Shown one piece after another: positions 35,733-44,211 of a DNA stretch of 64,000 nucleotides. The notes beneath the pieces are model-generated. The model saw nothing but the letters and a program-made list of their open reading frames with translations, made no database searches and was not told the origin of the DNA. The stretch lies in assembly GCF_028200735.1 (NCBI RefSeq), contig NZ_JAQKPV010000003.1, positions 62,001-126,000 of the forward strand, written 5' to 3'. The DNA is from Streptomyces sp. ACA25 (GTDB lineage Bacteria > Actinomycetota > Actinomycetes > Streptomycetales > Streptomycetaceae). The translations under genes were made by a program, and so were the position numbers. Each line of letters opens with the position of its first letter. Position 1 is the stretch's first letter.

Positions 35733-36853
35733 CCCGGCACTGACCCGGCCGGCGCACCCGCCGTGCCGTACGCCTCCGGCTCGTTCCGGGCTCCGGCCTC
35801 CGGGGCCGGCCCGGCGGACAGCTCCGGGGGAACGAGCCGGACGGGACGGCTGCCGGTGAGCAGGGTGGCGAGACCGGTCCGGACGTCCGGGCCGAGGTAC
35901 CAGTCGCCGGTGTGGTCCAGGCAGTAGGAGCGGCCCTCCCGGTCGACGGCGAGCAGGGCCGTGCCGACACCGTTGCCGTCCGGGCTGAGGTGGCCGGTCT
36001 CACCGAGCGGGCTGAGCTCGGTGTCCAGGGCGCGGGCGAGGTCCCCCAGGGTGCGGGCCCAGTGCAGGCCGCGCAGCGGGTCGATACGGACCGGGCTCGC
36101 GGCGCACTCCGCGCCGGGGCGCACCGGATCCAGCTGGAGACCGCCGAACTCCTCCCAGGCGGCTTCGGCGGCGGGAAAGACGAAGTGCGGGTGCCCTCCC
36201 GGTGACAGGTGGCTGCGCAGCACCCCCGCCCAGTGCCCGGCCTGCGCGCTCTCCCGCCGGCCGGGCTCCCAGCCCGCTTTCCGCAGCGCGGTACCGACGA
36301 GGGCGTCCGCGGCCTCGGCCGGCTCGGGGTCCTTGCGCCCGGAGCCGCGGCGGCCGGGCAGCCGCAGCGCCGTGGTGGCCTCCGAGGTGGGGCTGACACT
36401 GCGGACGCCGAAGTGGGCCAGCAGAGCGGTGCAGGAGTGACAGTGCGGGGCGTACTCGCCGTGCTGCGGGTCCCCCTCCTCCCGGATGTGCCGGGTGGTC
36501 ACGCGGGCGTTCTTCAGCGCACGCTTGGCCTTGCCGGGGCGCTCGACGCCGACCGCGGTGAGGTGCCGTGAGATCAGCGCGGCTTCCGGGCACCGGGTGC
36601 CGTGCCGCTCGCGCTGCTCGCTGCCGAGGCCGTCCACCACCGCCTGGACCAGCGGGTGCAGTGCGGGGTCCGGACCGGAGCGGGCCGCGGTGCCGGTGAG
36701 GGGTCCGTCGCTGCCGGGCAGTGACAGTGCCGCGGCGACGGTCGGCAGGATGCCGTCGCGGCGATGCCGCAGGACGGGCGTGCCGGGCAGGGCCCAGCCG
36801 AGCCGGGGGTCTCCCGGCACAGGACTGTCTGAAATATCCGGTTCAGTAGGCAT
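35693..36853 (-). CDS. YwqJ-type deaminase fused to SUKH-3 immunity domain
   Basis: A 386-residue cytosolic protein (no signal or membrane segment). Residues about 65-150 match the YwqJ-like nucleic-acid deaminase toxins: TRCPEAALISRHL supplies C88-x-E90, and HCHSC supplies C138-x-x-C141, together the zinc/catalytic set of the deaminase fold. Residues about 178-360 form a SUKH-3 domain (ALRKAGWEPGRR, AAWEEFGGLQL), an immunity-protein fold. ATG at 36853; the stop lies 40 bp inside convergent mazG. It is divergent from the WHH/SUKH-1 gene 127 bp away. Toxin and antidote on one chain is atypical; activity is untested. The alternative is a purely regulatory deaminase. Confidence 0.85.
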   Translation of the reverse strand: MPTEPDISDSPVPGDPRLGWALPGTPVLRHRRDGILPTVAAALSLPGSDGPLTGTAARSGPDPALHPLVQAVVDGLGSEQRERHGTRCPEAALISRHLTAVGVERPGKAKRALKNARVTTRHIREEGDPQHGEYAPHCHSCTALLAHFGVRSVSPTSEATTALRLPGRRGSGRKDPEPAEAADALVGTALRKAGWEPGRRESAQAGHWAGVLRSHLSPGGHPHFVFPAAEAAWEEFGGLQLDPVRPGAECAASPVRIDPLRGLHWARTLGDLARALDTELSPLGETGHLSPDGNGVGTALLAVDREGRSYCLDHTGDWYLGPDVRTGLATLLTGSRPVRLVPPELSAGPAPEAGARNEPEAYGTAGAPAGSVPGQAGPSAARIASR

Positions 36854-36979
36854 GGTGGCGCTTTCTCCCCCGAGGCGAGTTGCTCTCTCGCAGCCGCCCA
36901 GCTTGCCACACGGTGCCCCCCGGACCGCGGAACCCATAGGCTGTGTCGGAACAGCGAGTGACAGCAGGGGGCAGACGCC

Positions 36980-37948
36980 ATGACGACAGGTCGGCTCGGC
37001 ACCGCGCCACCGAACCGGGCTTATGCCGGGCAGGTCGTGCAGTTCCCGGACCCGGTCCGGGCCGCGCGCTTCCCGCAGGGGATCCGGGTGGACGACGACG
37101 GTTTCCCGGACTTCGCACCGTATGCCCGGGCCGCCGCGGAGATCGCCGAACCCCCGGAGGGCTTCGGCGTGGACGAGCTGCGCCTGACGGACTACGTGTC
37201 CGCCAACGCCGCGCTGCACGCCGAGGGGCACGAGCTGTGGGCGGACCTGTCACCGGTGGCCACTCCGCACGGCTGGACCTGGCACCATGTGGCCGGCACC
37301 CGCCGGCTGGAACTGGTGCCGGTGGAGGTCAAGGCGCTGCTGCGGCACCACGGCGGCCTGGCCACGACCGCGGTGGACCAGAACAAGCGGGGCACCCGGC
37401 CGCTGGCCGACACCAGGCCCGTACACCTGTCCGTTCCGCACTCGGCCGCCGTGGAGGAGGAGCGGGTGCTGGCCGCGGAAACGAAGCTGGGGTACCGGCT
37501 GCCCGAGGCCTACCGCTCCTTCCTGAAGGCGGCGGGCGGCTGCGCGCCCAAGGGAGTGGCGCTCGACGCCGAGCTGGGTCTCCTCCTCGACCAGCCCTTC
37601 TTCACCCTCCGCGAGGAAGCCGCGGTCAACGACCTCGTCTACATCAACAAGTGCCTGCGCGACCACCTCACCAAGGACTACCTGGGGGTGGCGTTCGTGC
37701 ACGGCGGGATCCTCGCGGTGAAGGTCCGGGGGGACAACTCCGGCACGGTCTGGCTGTGCGCCTACGACGACGCACGCGACCGGGACGGCCTCGGGGTGGA
37801 GGAGCGGGTCGCCCAACTGCTGCTGCCCTGCGGCGGTGACTTCGACGAATTCCTGCTGCGCCTGGCCGGTAACCCTCCGGAGCTGGAGACAGTGGCCAAT
37901 CTGATGGTGGACGGCGGCTTCGCCCGTTCCGTCCCGGTGGGAGGGTGA
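36980..37948 (+). CDS. WHH-type HNH nuclease-like domain fused to SUKH-1 (SMI1/KNR4)
   Basis: A 322-residue soluble protein. Residues about 15-130 follow the pattern of WHH/HNH-Endo VII toxin domains: FPDFAPYARAAAEI, then TPHGWTWHHVAGTRRLELVP and RHHGG. The WHH triad is 101-103 and HHGG 123-126. The position that is usually His or Asn in LVPxxxH is Lys118, which may cripple catalysis. Residues about 155-315 form a SUKH-1/SMI1-KNR4 domain (AETKLGYRLPEAYRSFLKAAGG...LGVAFVHGG). No secretion module precedes the nuclease part. It sits 6 nt upstream of the 760-residue deaminase/SUKH-4 gene, so they form an operon. Confidence 0.85.
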   Translation: MTTGRLGTAPPNRAYAGQVVQFPDPVRAARFPQGIRVDDDGFPDFAPYARAAAEIAEPPEGFGVDELRLTDYVSANAALHAEGHELWADLSPVATPHGWTWHHVAGTRRLELVPVEVKALLRHHGGLATTAVDQNKRGTRPLADTRPVHLSVPHSAAVEEERVLAAETKLGYRLPEAYRSFLKAAGGCAPKGVALDAELGLLLDQPFFTLREEAAVNDLVYINKCLRDHLTKDYLGVAFVHGGILAVKVRGDNSGTVWLCAYDDARDRDGLGVEERVAQLLLPCGGDFDEFLLRLAGNPPELETVANLMVDGGFARSVPVGG

Positions 37949-37954
37949 CGCGCG

Positions 37955-40237
37955 ATGGTGACGTTCGCACAGGCTCAGGAGCGCGCGGAACGCTGGGTCA
38001 ACGGCTCGGTCCCCGACAAGCTGCACCGGGAGGTCCGGGTCCGGGAGTTCGATCTCGGTTTCGTCGCCTGGGCGGAGAGCCGGCCGGACGCCCCGGCGAG
38101 CGGCGGGAAGCTCGTGATCGCCAGAGACAGTGGCGACACCACTCTGTGGCCCGCCCTGCCGGTCGGTGAAGTGATCCGGCAGTACGAGGAGGAGTACGGC
38201 TCTCCGCAACAAGCGGCCCCGGCCTCGGAGCCCGCCCAGCGCGTCGATCTGGAAGCCACCTCCTTCCTGCTGACCCCTCCGCAGTGGCTTCAGGACGCGG
38301 CGGACCGGGCGGGGGTGCCCGATCACCGGCCCGGCGCCCGCAACACCCCCGGCACTCCCCCGCCCGCACCCGCACCGGCCGGCTCCGCCGCAGCCGGGAC
38401 GTCCGGTCCGGTGCCGGTACCGGCGCAGCAGACCACCGGCCCCGAAGGCCGGGACGCCGCAGCAGACCCGCCCGTCGCCCCGGCTGCGGCCGAGAGCTCT
38501 CCCTGGGACTCCGCGGACACCTCGGACAGCGCCTCCGACGATGCCTCGGTGGCTCCCCCCGCGACCGTGTTCTCACCGCCCCTGGCGGAGCCCGGGCCGG
38601 GCACCCCGCCACCGGGCGAACAGTCGTCCGAGGCAAGGACCGCCTTGCTCCCGCAGGGAAGTGTTCTGCCCAGGACCGCGGTGCACCCCGCCGTTCCCGA
38701 CCCGTCGGTGACGCCGGGTTCCCCCGGGCCGCGCGGAGCCGCGGATCTCGCCGATGCCGACACCGCCAAGGCATTCGGCCTCACCCCGCCGAAGGCACCC
38801 GGCGCACCGGCCGCCACCCCGTCCGCTCCGGGCTCCCGGGGTCCGACGGTGCCGCCCCCGCCGGGCGCCCCCGGTGCCCCGGGCGCCAAGCCCTCCCCGG
38901 CCCGGGACGGCTCGGGCTCCGACGCGAGCGGGTACGTGCCGACCCAGATGGTCTCCGCGAGCGAGCTGAAGTCGCAGCTGCCGCAAGCGGGAAGCGGCGC
39001 GGGCCGGGGCCCCGGCACCCCGCCGCCCCCACCGGCGCCCGAGTCCCCGTCCGCCGGTCCGCGGACGCCGCCTCCGCCGGGCGCGCAGGGCGGCGGCGTG
39101 CACCAGGCGGCCACCATGCTGGCCCAGCCCGGAGTCACCCTGCCGCCGACCGCGCCACCCCCGGGCACCGCGACGCCCCCGCCGGGACCGGCCGCACCTG
39201 CGCCCGGCGCAGCCACTCCCCCGCCCCCGGGCGCCTACGGCTACCCGCAGCAGCCGGACCGGCCGACGGTCGGCTCCGGATACATGGCGGTGCTCCGCTT
39301 CCGCGCCCCGGACGGGTCGGAGCAGCGGCTCATCCGCCGGTCCGCGCCCGGGCTGCCGCACCCGGAGTGGCAGCTCCTGCACGAGCTGCACGGAATGGGG
39401 GTCCCGCCGCAGCAGGTGCTGGAGCTGCACACCGAACTGCAGTCCTGCGAGCTGCCGGGTGGCTACTGCGCCCGGATGGTCCGCGAGACCTGGCCGCAGG
39501 TCCGGATCACCCACACGGCCGCCTACGGCCAGGAGCTCGCCGGCCGGCAGGCCGGGGTCCGGCACCTGGTGGAGCACCAGGACGAGCTGGAGCAGTTCGC
39601 GGACGGCCCGCCGCGCGCGGCACCGGTGCGGGCGCCGCTGCCGCAGCAGCAGCCGGCCCCGGCCGTCGGCCTCGACGTGATCGGTCAGGAGCTGGCGCAG
39701 GCGTACGGGCCGCAGGGCGTGTTCCGTTACGACCAGCAGGCGGTGTCCCGGCAGGGCGTTCCCGAGATCGTCGCCCACACCCTGGTGTGGGCGGGTGTGC
39801 CGCTGGAGATCGGGCCGTTCTTCTGGGCCCAGGCCCAGCCGGGCCGTCCGGTGCCCACCCTGGCGGAGCTGGCGGTGGAACGCGGGATCCAGCCCGCTCC
39901 GGATGCCGGCTCGTACCTGGCCCTGGGCAACGACTTCGGCCGTCAGCTGTGCGTCCAGTACGGCACCGCCTGCATCGTCGCGGTGCCGTTGGAAGCAGGT
40001 CCCGGCGGCCAGGTCGTGCCGCCGCAGTTCGTCAACGCCTCGCTGCCGCAGTTCGTGCGCTGCATGGCTCTGCTCGGCCGGATGTGGCGGCTGCGGTACG
40101 GCCTGAACCAGGAGCAGGCGGGCCGCTGGACCACCGACTTCCAGGCGCAGTTGGCGTCTCTGGACCCGCAGGCTCTCGCCGATCCGGAGAGCTGGTGGTC
40201 CGTCCTGCTGGAACAGATGTGGGACGGATTGCTGTAG
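37955..40237 (+). CDS. Imm35-like - XOO_2897-type deaminase - SUKH-4 fusion protein
   Basis: A 760-residue soluble protein. Residues 1-85 (TFAQAQERAERWVN...PVGEVIRQYEEEYG) resemble the Imm35/YrhB fold. Residues about 110-425 are a long Pro/Ala/Gly-rich disordered linker. Residues about 430-540 carry a deaminase of XOO_2897 type with LELHTELQSCELPGGYCARM: H492-x-E494 and C498...C505 as zinc/catalytic residues. Residues about 565-760 match SUKH-4 (VPEIVAHTLVWAGVPLEIGPFF, YLALGNDFGRQLCV, LLGRMWRLRYGL). GGGAGGG precedes ATG 37955. The same chain thus has one toxin-like and two immunity-like modules. A T-tailed terminator ends the operon. Confidence 0.87.
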   Translation: MVTFAQAQERAERWVNGSVPDKLHREVRVREFDLGFVAWAESRPDAPASGGKLVIARDSGDTTLWPALPVGEVIRQYEEEYGSPQQAAPASEPAQRVDLEATSFLLTPPQWLQDAADRAGVPDHRPGARNTPGTPPPAPAPAGSAAAGTSGPVPVPAQQTTGPEGRDAAADPPVAPAAAESSPWDSADTSDSASDDASVAPPATVFSPPLAEPGPGTPPPGEQSSEARTALLPQGSVLPRTAVHPAVPDPSVTPGSPGPRGAADLADADTAKAFGLTPPKAPGAPAATPSAPGSRGPTVPPPPGAPGAPGAKPSPARDGSGSDASGYVPTQMVSASELKSQLPQAGSGAGRGPGTPPPPPAPESPSAGPRTPPPPGAQGGGVHQAATMLAQPGVTLPPTAPPPGTATPPPGPAAPAPGAATPPPPGAYGYPQQPDRPTVGSGYMAVLRFRAPDGSEQRLIRRSAPGLPHPEWQLLHELHGMGVPPQQVLELHTELQSCELPGGYCARMVRETWPQVRITHTAAYGQELAGRQAGVRHLVEHQDELEQFADGPPRAAPVRAPLPQQQPAPAVGLDVIGQELAQAYGPQGVFRYDQQAVSRQGVPEIVAHTLVWAGVPLEIGPFFWAQAQPGRPVPTLAELAVERGIQPAPDAGSYLALGNDFGRQLCVQYGTACIVAVPLEAGPGGQVVPPQFVNASLPQFVRCMALLGRMWRLRYGLNQEQAGRWTTDFQAQLASLDPQALADPESWWSVLLEQMWDGLL

Positions 40238-40260
40238 TTGACGCATTTCCTCCGCAACAG

Positions 40261-40293
40261 GCCGCCCGGTCATCACGGTCCGGGCGGCTTTTT
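40261..40293 (+). terminator. Intrinsic terminator of the WHH/deaminase operon
   Basis: GCCGCCCGG (40261-40269) pairs with CCGGGCGGC (40280-40288) around a 10-nt loop and is followed by TTTTT. This is a textbook Rho-independent terminator 24 nt after the stop. Confidence 0.9.
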
Positions 40294-40366
40294 GCTGCAT
40301 GCTGGTGGGCGAAGTGTCGCACTCGTGCGGATTCGCCCGCATAAGCCCATGCAAAGGAGCCTGCAC

Positions 40367-41284
40367 ATGACTTCCGCCACCTCACCGCACGGATTTCTGC
40401 GGGTCCGACGGGGCCGCGGCTACCGTCCCGAGCAGGCGGACGCCCACCTGGCCGCGCTGGGCGAGGAGCGCGACCGGGCCCTGGAGCGGCTCGCCCGGCT
40501 CACCGTGCTGGCCAAGGAGATGTCGCAGAAGGCCGAGCAGTTGTCGAAGGAAGCGGCCTCCCTGCCGCCGGCGAGATTCGAGTCGCTGGGGCCCCGGGCC
40601 CAGTTGCTGCTCACCGAATCCGTGGCCGAGGCAGGGGCGATCCGCGAGGCGGGCGAGGCCGTGGCCCAGGAGATCCAGGAACGTGCCGGAGCGGAGGTGC
40701 GGGAACTGCGCGAAGCGGCCCGGCTGGAGGCGGACCGGCGGATCGCGGCGGCCCGGGCCGCCGCGGACAGCGTGCTGGACGCCGCCCGGGCCAGGGCCGA
40801 GGCGCTGCGGACGGAGGCCCAGGAGTACGCCCGGGCCCAGCGCGCGGAGGCCGAGCAGGCGCTGGCCGAGGTGACACGGCGCTGCGGGTCGGTGGACATC
40901 GGCTGGACCGAGGAGCAGACCGCCGCCTTCAAGTCGCTGGAGGAGGAGATCACCCGCGGGGAGGCGGCCGCCGAGGAGCGGATCGCCGAGCTGGAACACC
41001 ACGCGGACACCGTGCTCGCCGAGGCCGAGCAGAAGCTCGCGGATGCCCAGGAGATCCACCGGAATCAGGAGGAGGACACCGAGGCCCGGGCGCACGAGCT
41101 GCTGCTGCAGGCCCGGGTGCGGGAACAGCAGGTGGAGCGGGAGACCGAGCGCATCGTCCGGGAGCACGCCGAGCGGGCCGAGGAGATCCGGGAGCACATG
41201 GCCCATGTACGCAGCAGCCTGTCCGCGCTGACCGGCCGCACGCTGCCCAGCCAGTCGACCGGCCCGGAATCCGACCGGGAGTGA
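40367..41284 (+). CDS. Coiled-coil, DivIVA/FilP-like protein
   Basis: A 305-residue protein that is nearly all coiled coil. The N-terminus (SPHGFLRVRRGRGYRPEQADAHLAALGEERDRALERL) matches streptomycete proteins often mis-annotated as cellulose-binding, which relate to DivIVA-domain cytoskeletal proteins such as FilP. Heptads rich in Ala/Glu/Arg run to about residue 285. ATG at 40367 is fixed by AAAGGAG 7 nt upstream; the longer frame from 40238 crosses the upstream terminator. It is probably cytoskeletal or polar-growth related; this is by resemblance only. It is separated by a terminator from the toxin-like operon and followed by glmU. Confidence 0.82.
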   Translation: MTSATSPHGFLRVRRGRGYRPEQADAHLAALGEERDRALERLARLTVLAKEMSQKAEQLSKEAASLPPARFESLGPRAQLLLTESVAEAGAIREAGEAVAQEIQERAGAEVRELREAARLEADRRIAAARAAADSVLDAARARAEALRTEAQEYARAQRAEAEQALAEVTRRCGSVDIGWTEEQTAAFKSLEEEITRGEAAAEERIAELEHHADTVLAEAEQKLADAQEIHRNQEEDTEARAHELLLQARVREQQVERETERIVREHAERAEEIREHMAHVRSSLSALTGRTLPSQSTGPESDRE

Positions 41285-41415
41285 GCCCGACCGCAGGCCC
41301 GGCGAGCGGCGGCAGGGCCGGGACGGGCAGGCGGAGACAGGCGGGGAGGGGCGGGACCTGCCGGTAGGGTTTCTGGTACCCCAGACCGGCCCCCCGCACT
41401 CGAAGGGCACATCTC

Positions 41416-42879
41416 GTGAGTTCTGTTCCCCCCGCAGCCGTCGTTGTTCTCGCAGCGGGTGAGGGGACCCGCATGAAGTCGGCCACCCCGAAGGTGCTGC
41501 ACGACATCTGCGGCCGGTCCCTGGTCGGCCATGTGGCCGCCGCCTCCCGCGCGCTCTCCCCCGGGCACCTCGTGGTCGTCGTCGGCCACGCCCGGGAACA
41601 GGTCACCGCGCACCTCACCGCGCTCGACCCGGATCTCGTCACCGCTGTCCAGCACGAGCAGAACGGCACCGGGCACGCCGTGCGGATGGGGCTGGAGGCA
41701 CTGACCGGGCTGGGTGCCGACCTGGCCGGCACGGTGCTGGTGACCTGTGGTGACACGCCGCTGCTGACCTCCGCGACGCTCCAGGCGCTGGCGGACACGC
41801 ACGCCGGCGACGGCAACGCCGTCACCGTGCTGACGGCCGAGGTGCCGGACGCCACCGGATACGGCCGGATCATGCGGGGCGCGGACGGTGCCGTCACCGA
41901 GATCGTCGAGCACAAGGACGCCGACGCGGTGCAGCGTGCCGTTCAGGAGATCAACTCCGGGGTCTTCGCCTTCGACGGCCGGCTGCTGGCGGAGGCGCTG
42001 GGCAAGGTCCGCACGGACAACAGCCAGGGTGAGGAGTACCTCACGGACGTGCTGAGCATCCTGCGTGGAGAGGGACACCGGGTGGGGGCCTCCCGGGCCG
42101 CGGATCACCGGGAGATCCTCGGCATCAACAACCGGGTGCAGCTCGCCGAGGCCCGCCGGATCCTGAACGAACGGCTGCTGGAGCAGGCGATGCTCGCCGG
42201 CGTCACCGTCATCGACCCGGGGTCCACCTGGGTGGACGCGTCGGTCACTTTCGAGCCGGACGCCCTGGTCCACCCCGGCACGCAACTGCTGGGACGCACC
42301 CACCTCGCCGCGCACGCCGAGGTCGGGCCGCACACCCGCCTGACCGACACCCTCGTCGGTGCGGGCGCGGTCGTCCGCAACACCGTCGCGGACGGCGCCG
42401 AGATCGGTGCGCAGGCTTCCGTGGGACCCTTCGCCTATCTGCGGCCGGGCACGCGGCTGGGCGCCAAATCCAAGGCGGGCACCTACGTCGAGATGAAGAA
42501 CGCCACGCTGGGTGAGGGCACCAAGGTGCCGCATCTCACCTATGTGGGGGACGCCACGATCGGTGACCACTCGAACATCGGTGCTGCCAGCGTCTTCGTC
42601 AACTACGACGGGGAGACCAAGCACCACACCACGATCGGCTCGCACTGCCGGACCGGTTCGGACAACATGTTTGTGGCGCCCGTCACCATCGGCGACGGCT
42701 GCTACACCGCCGCCGGCTCTGTGATCACCAAGGACGTCCCGCCCGGCTCACTGGCCGTCGCCCGTGGCCAGCAGCGGAACATCGAGGGCTGGGTGGCCCG
42801 CAAGCGTCCCGGCAGCGCCGCCGCGCAGGCCGCCGAGCGGGCGGCCGGAGGAGGGCCGGAAGAGGACGGGAACGGCTGA
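41416..42879 (+). CDS. glmU: Bifunctional GlcNAc-1-P uridyltransferase / GlcN-1-P acetyltransferase
   Basis: A 487-residue enzyme making UDP-GlcNAc for peptidoglycan. The N-terminal nucleotidyltransferase domain has LAAGEGTRMKSATPKVLH, GTGHAVRMGLEAL and TCGDTPLL. The C-terminal left-handed beta-helix has the hexapeptide repeats and GPFAYLRPGTRLG, KNATLGEGTKVPHLTYVGDATIG and NYDGETKHHTTIGSH with the acetyltransfer His. A short Ala/Glu tail ends it. GTG at 41416 is preceded by AAGGG. It lies 141 bp before prs, a common actinobacterial order. Confidence 0.97.
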   Translation: MSSVPPAAVVVLAAGEGTRMKSATPKVLHDICGRSLVGHVAAASRALSPGHLVVVVGHAREQVTAHLTALDPDLVTAVQHEQNGTGHAVRMGLEALTGLGADLAGTVLVTCGDTPLLTSATLQALADTHAGDGNAVTVLTAEVPDATGYGRIMRGADGAVTEIVEHKDADAVQRAVQEINSGVFAFDGRLLAEALGKVRTDNSQGEEYLTDVLSILRGEGHRVGASRAADHREILGINNRVQLAEARRILNERLLEQAMLAGVTVIDPGSTWVDASVTFEPDALVHPGTQLLGRTHLAAHAEVGPHTRLTDTLVGAGAVVRNTVADGAEIGAQASVGPFAYLRPGTRLGAKSKAGTYVEMKNATLGEGTKVPHLTYVGDATIGDHSNIGAASVFVNYDGETKHHTTIGSHCRTGSDNMFVAPVTIGDGCYTAAGSVITKDVPPGSLAVARGQQRNIEGWVARKRPGSAAAQAAERAAGGGPEEDGNG

Positions 42880-43020
42880 CCGGTGCAAGGCTCCGACCAG
42901 CGGGGCGTAACGTAGGGGTGCCCCTCCCAGGTGGCCGGAATGTGACATCCGGGGGTCGCCGCAGCAATGGGACCCGCTGATCCGTCCACCCGTACTTATG
43001 GACTGCCAAGGAGACTTGCT

Positions 43021-43998
43021 GTGACCGGGATCAAGACGACCGGCGAGAAGAAGCTGATGCTCTTTTCCGGCCGCGCCTTCCCCGCCCTCGCGGAAGAGGT
43101 CGCACACGAGCTGGGCGTGGGGCTGGTCCCGACGACGGCCTACGACTTCGCCAACGGCGAGATCTACGTGCGCTACCAGGAGTCGGTGCGCGGTGCGGAC
43201 TGCTTCCTCATCCAGAGCCACACCACACCGATCAACAAGTGGATCATGGAACAGCTGATCATGATCGACACGATGAAGCGCGCCTCGGCTCGCAGTGTCT
43301 CCGTGATCATCCCGTTCTACGGCTACGGCCGGCAGGACAAGAAGCACCGGGGCCGGGAGCCGATCTCCGCCCGGCTGATGGCCGACCTCATGAAGACCGC
43401 GGGCGCCGACCGCATCCTGAGTGTGGACCTCCACGCCGACCAGGTGCAGGGCTACTTCGACGGCCCCGTGGACCACCTCTTCGCGCTGCCGCTGCTCACC
43501 AAGTACATCGGGAGCCGGGTGGACCGCGACAAACTCACGGTGGTCTCCCCGGACGCCGGGCGGGTACGCGTCGCCGACCGCTGGTGCGACAAGCTGGGCG
43601 CTCCGCTGGCCATCGTGCACAAGCGGCGTGACCCCGACGTGGCCAACCAGGTGTCGGTGCACGAGGTGGTCGGTGATGTCCGGGGCCGGGTCTGCGTCCT
43701 CGTCGACGACATGGTCGACACCGGCGGAACGATCTGCGCCGCCGCTGACGCGCTGTTCGCGAACGGCGCGGAGGACGTCATCGTGGCGGCCACCCACGGG
43801 ATCCTGTCGGACCCGGCGGCGGAGCGGCTGAAGAACTCCCGGGTGAGCGAGTTCATCTTCACCAACTCGCTGCCGACCCCCGATGAGCTGAACCTCGACA
43901 AGATCACGGTGCTGTCGCTGGCTCCGACCATCGGGCGGGCGGTCCGTGAGGTGTTCGAGGACGGTTCGGTGACCTCGCTGTTCGAGGGCGACGCGTAA
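43021..43998 (+). CDS. prs: Ribose-phosphate pyrophosphokinase
   Basis: A 325-residue PRPP synthase, which makes the central precursor for nucleotides, His and Trp. Visible are FSGRAFPALAEEVAHELG, the flexible-loop region YGYGRQDKKHRGREPISARL, the metal/pyrophosphate site VDLHADQVQGYF, and the PRPP loop VCVLVDDMVDTGGT. The start is GTG 43021 after AAGGAGACTTGCT; the upstream in-frame start at 42967 has none. Downstream of glmU and likely cotranscribed. Confidence 0.97.
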   Translation: MTGIKTTGEKKLMLFSGRAFPALAEEVAHELGVGLVPTTAYDFANGEIYVRYQESVRGADCFLIQSHTTPINKWIMEQLIMIDTMKRASARSVSVIIPFYGYGRQDKKHRGREPISARLMADLMKTAGADRILSVDLHADQVQGYFDGPVDHLFALPLLTKYIGSRVDRDKLTVVSPDAGRVRVADRWCDKLGAPLAIVHKRRDPDVANQVSVHEVVGDVRGRVCVLVDDMVDTGGTICAAADALFANGAEDVIVAATHGILSDPAAERLKNSRVSEFIFTNSLPTPDELNLDKITVLSLAPTIGRAVREVFEDGSVTSLFEGDA

Positions 43999-44211
43999 CC
44001 GCTGCCGCTGCCGGGTCACCCCGTCCGCCGCCGCGCCGTGGCCGGTGGCGGACGGGTCGACCGATTTCCGTGCGGGTCCGGCCTCCCGGTAGACTCGCAG
44101 GGTTGCTCGGCGAGGGAGGCCCCACGGCGCTCCGTTATCGACGCGCTCTTCGCAGCAGGTCCGATCGGGCCGGGTGACTGTCCCGTTCGCAGCTCTACGA
44201 GGAGTGCAGTC
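43999..44211 (+). other. Leader region of rplY
   Basis: A 213-nt non-coding gap between prs and rplY, with a GGAG Shine-Dalgarno just before ATG 44212. It contains several GC-rich partial inverted repeats (CCGATCGGGCCGG) and no ORF. A ribosomal-protein autoregulatory leader is possible; I could not fold it. Confidence 0.4.

Noticed and set aside
35693..40237. Classical secreted polymorphic toxin locus (T7SS/RHS)
   Set aside because: No WXG/LXG/RHS or signal sequences, no EccC-type genes, and toxin-like and immunity-like domains are on the same chains.
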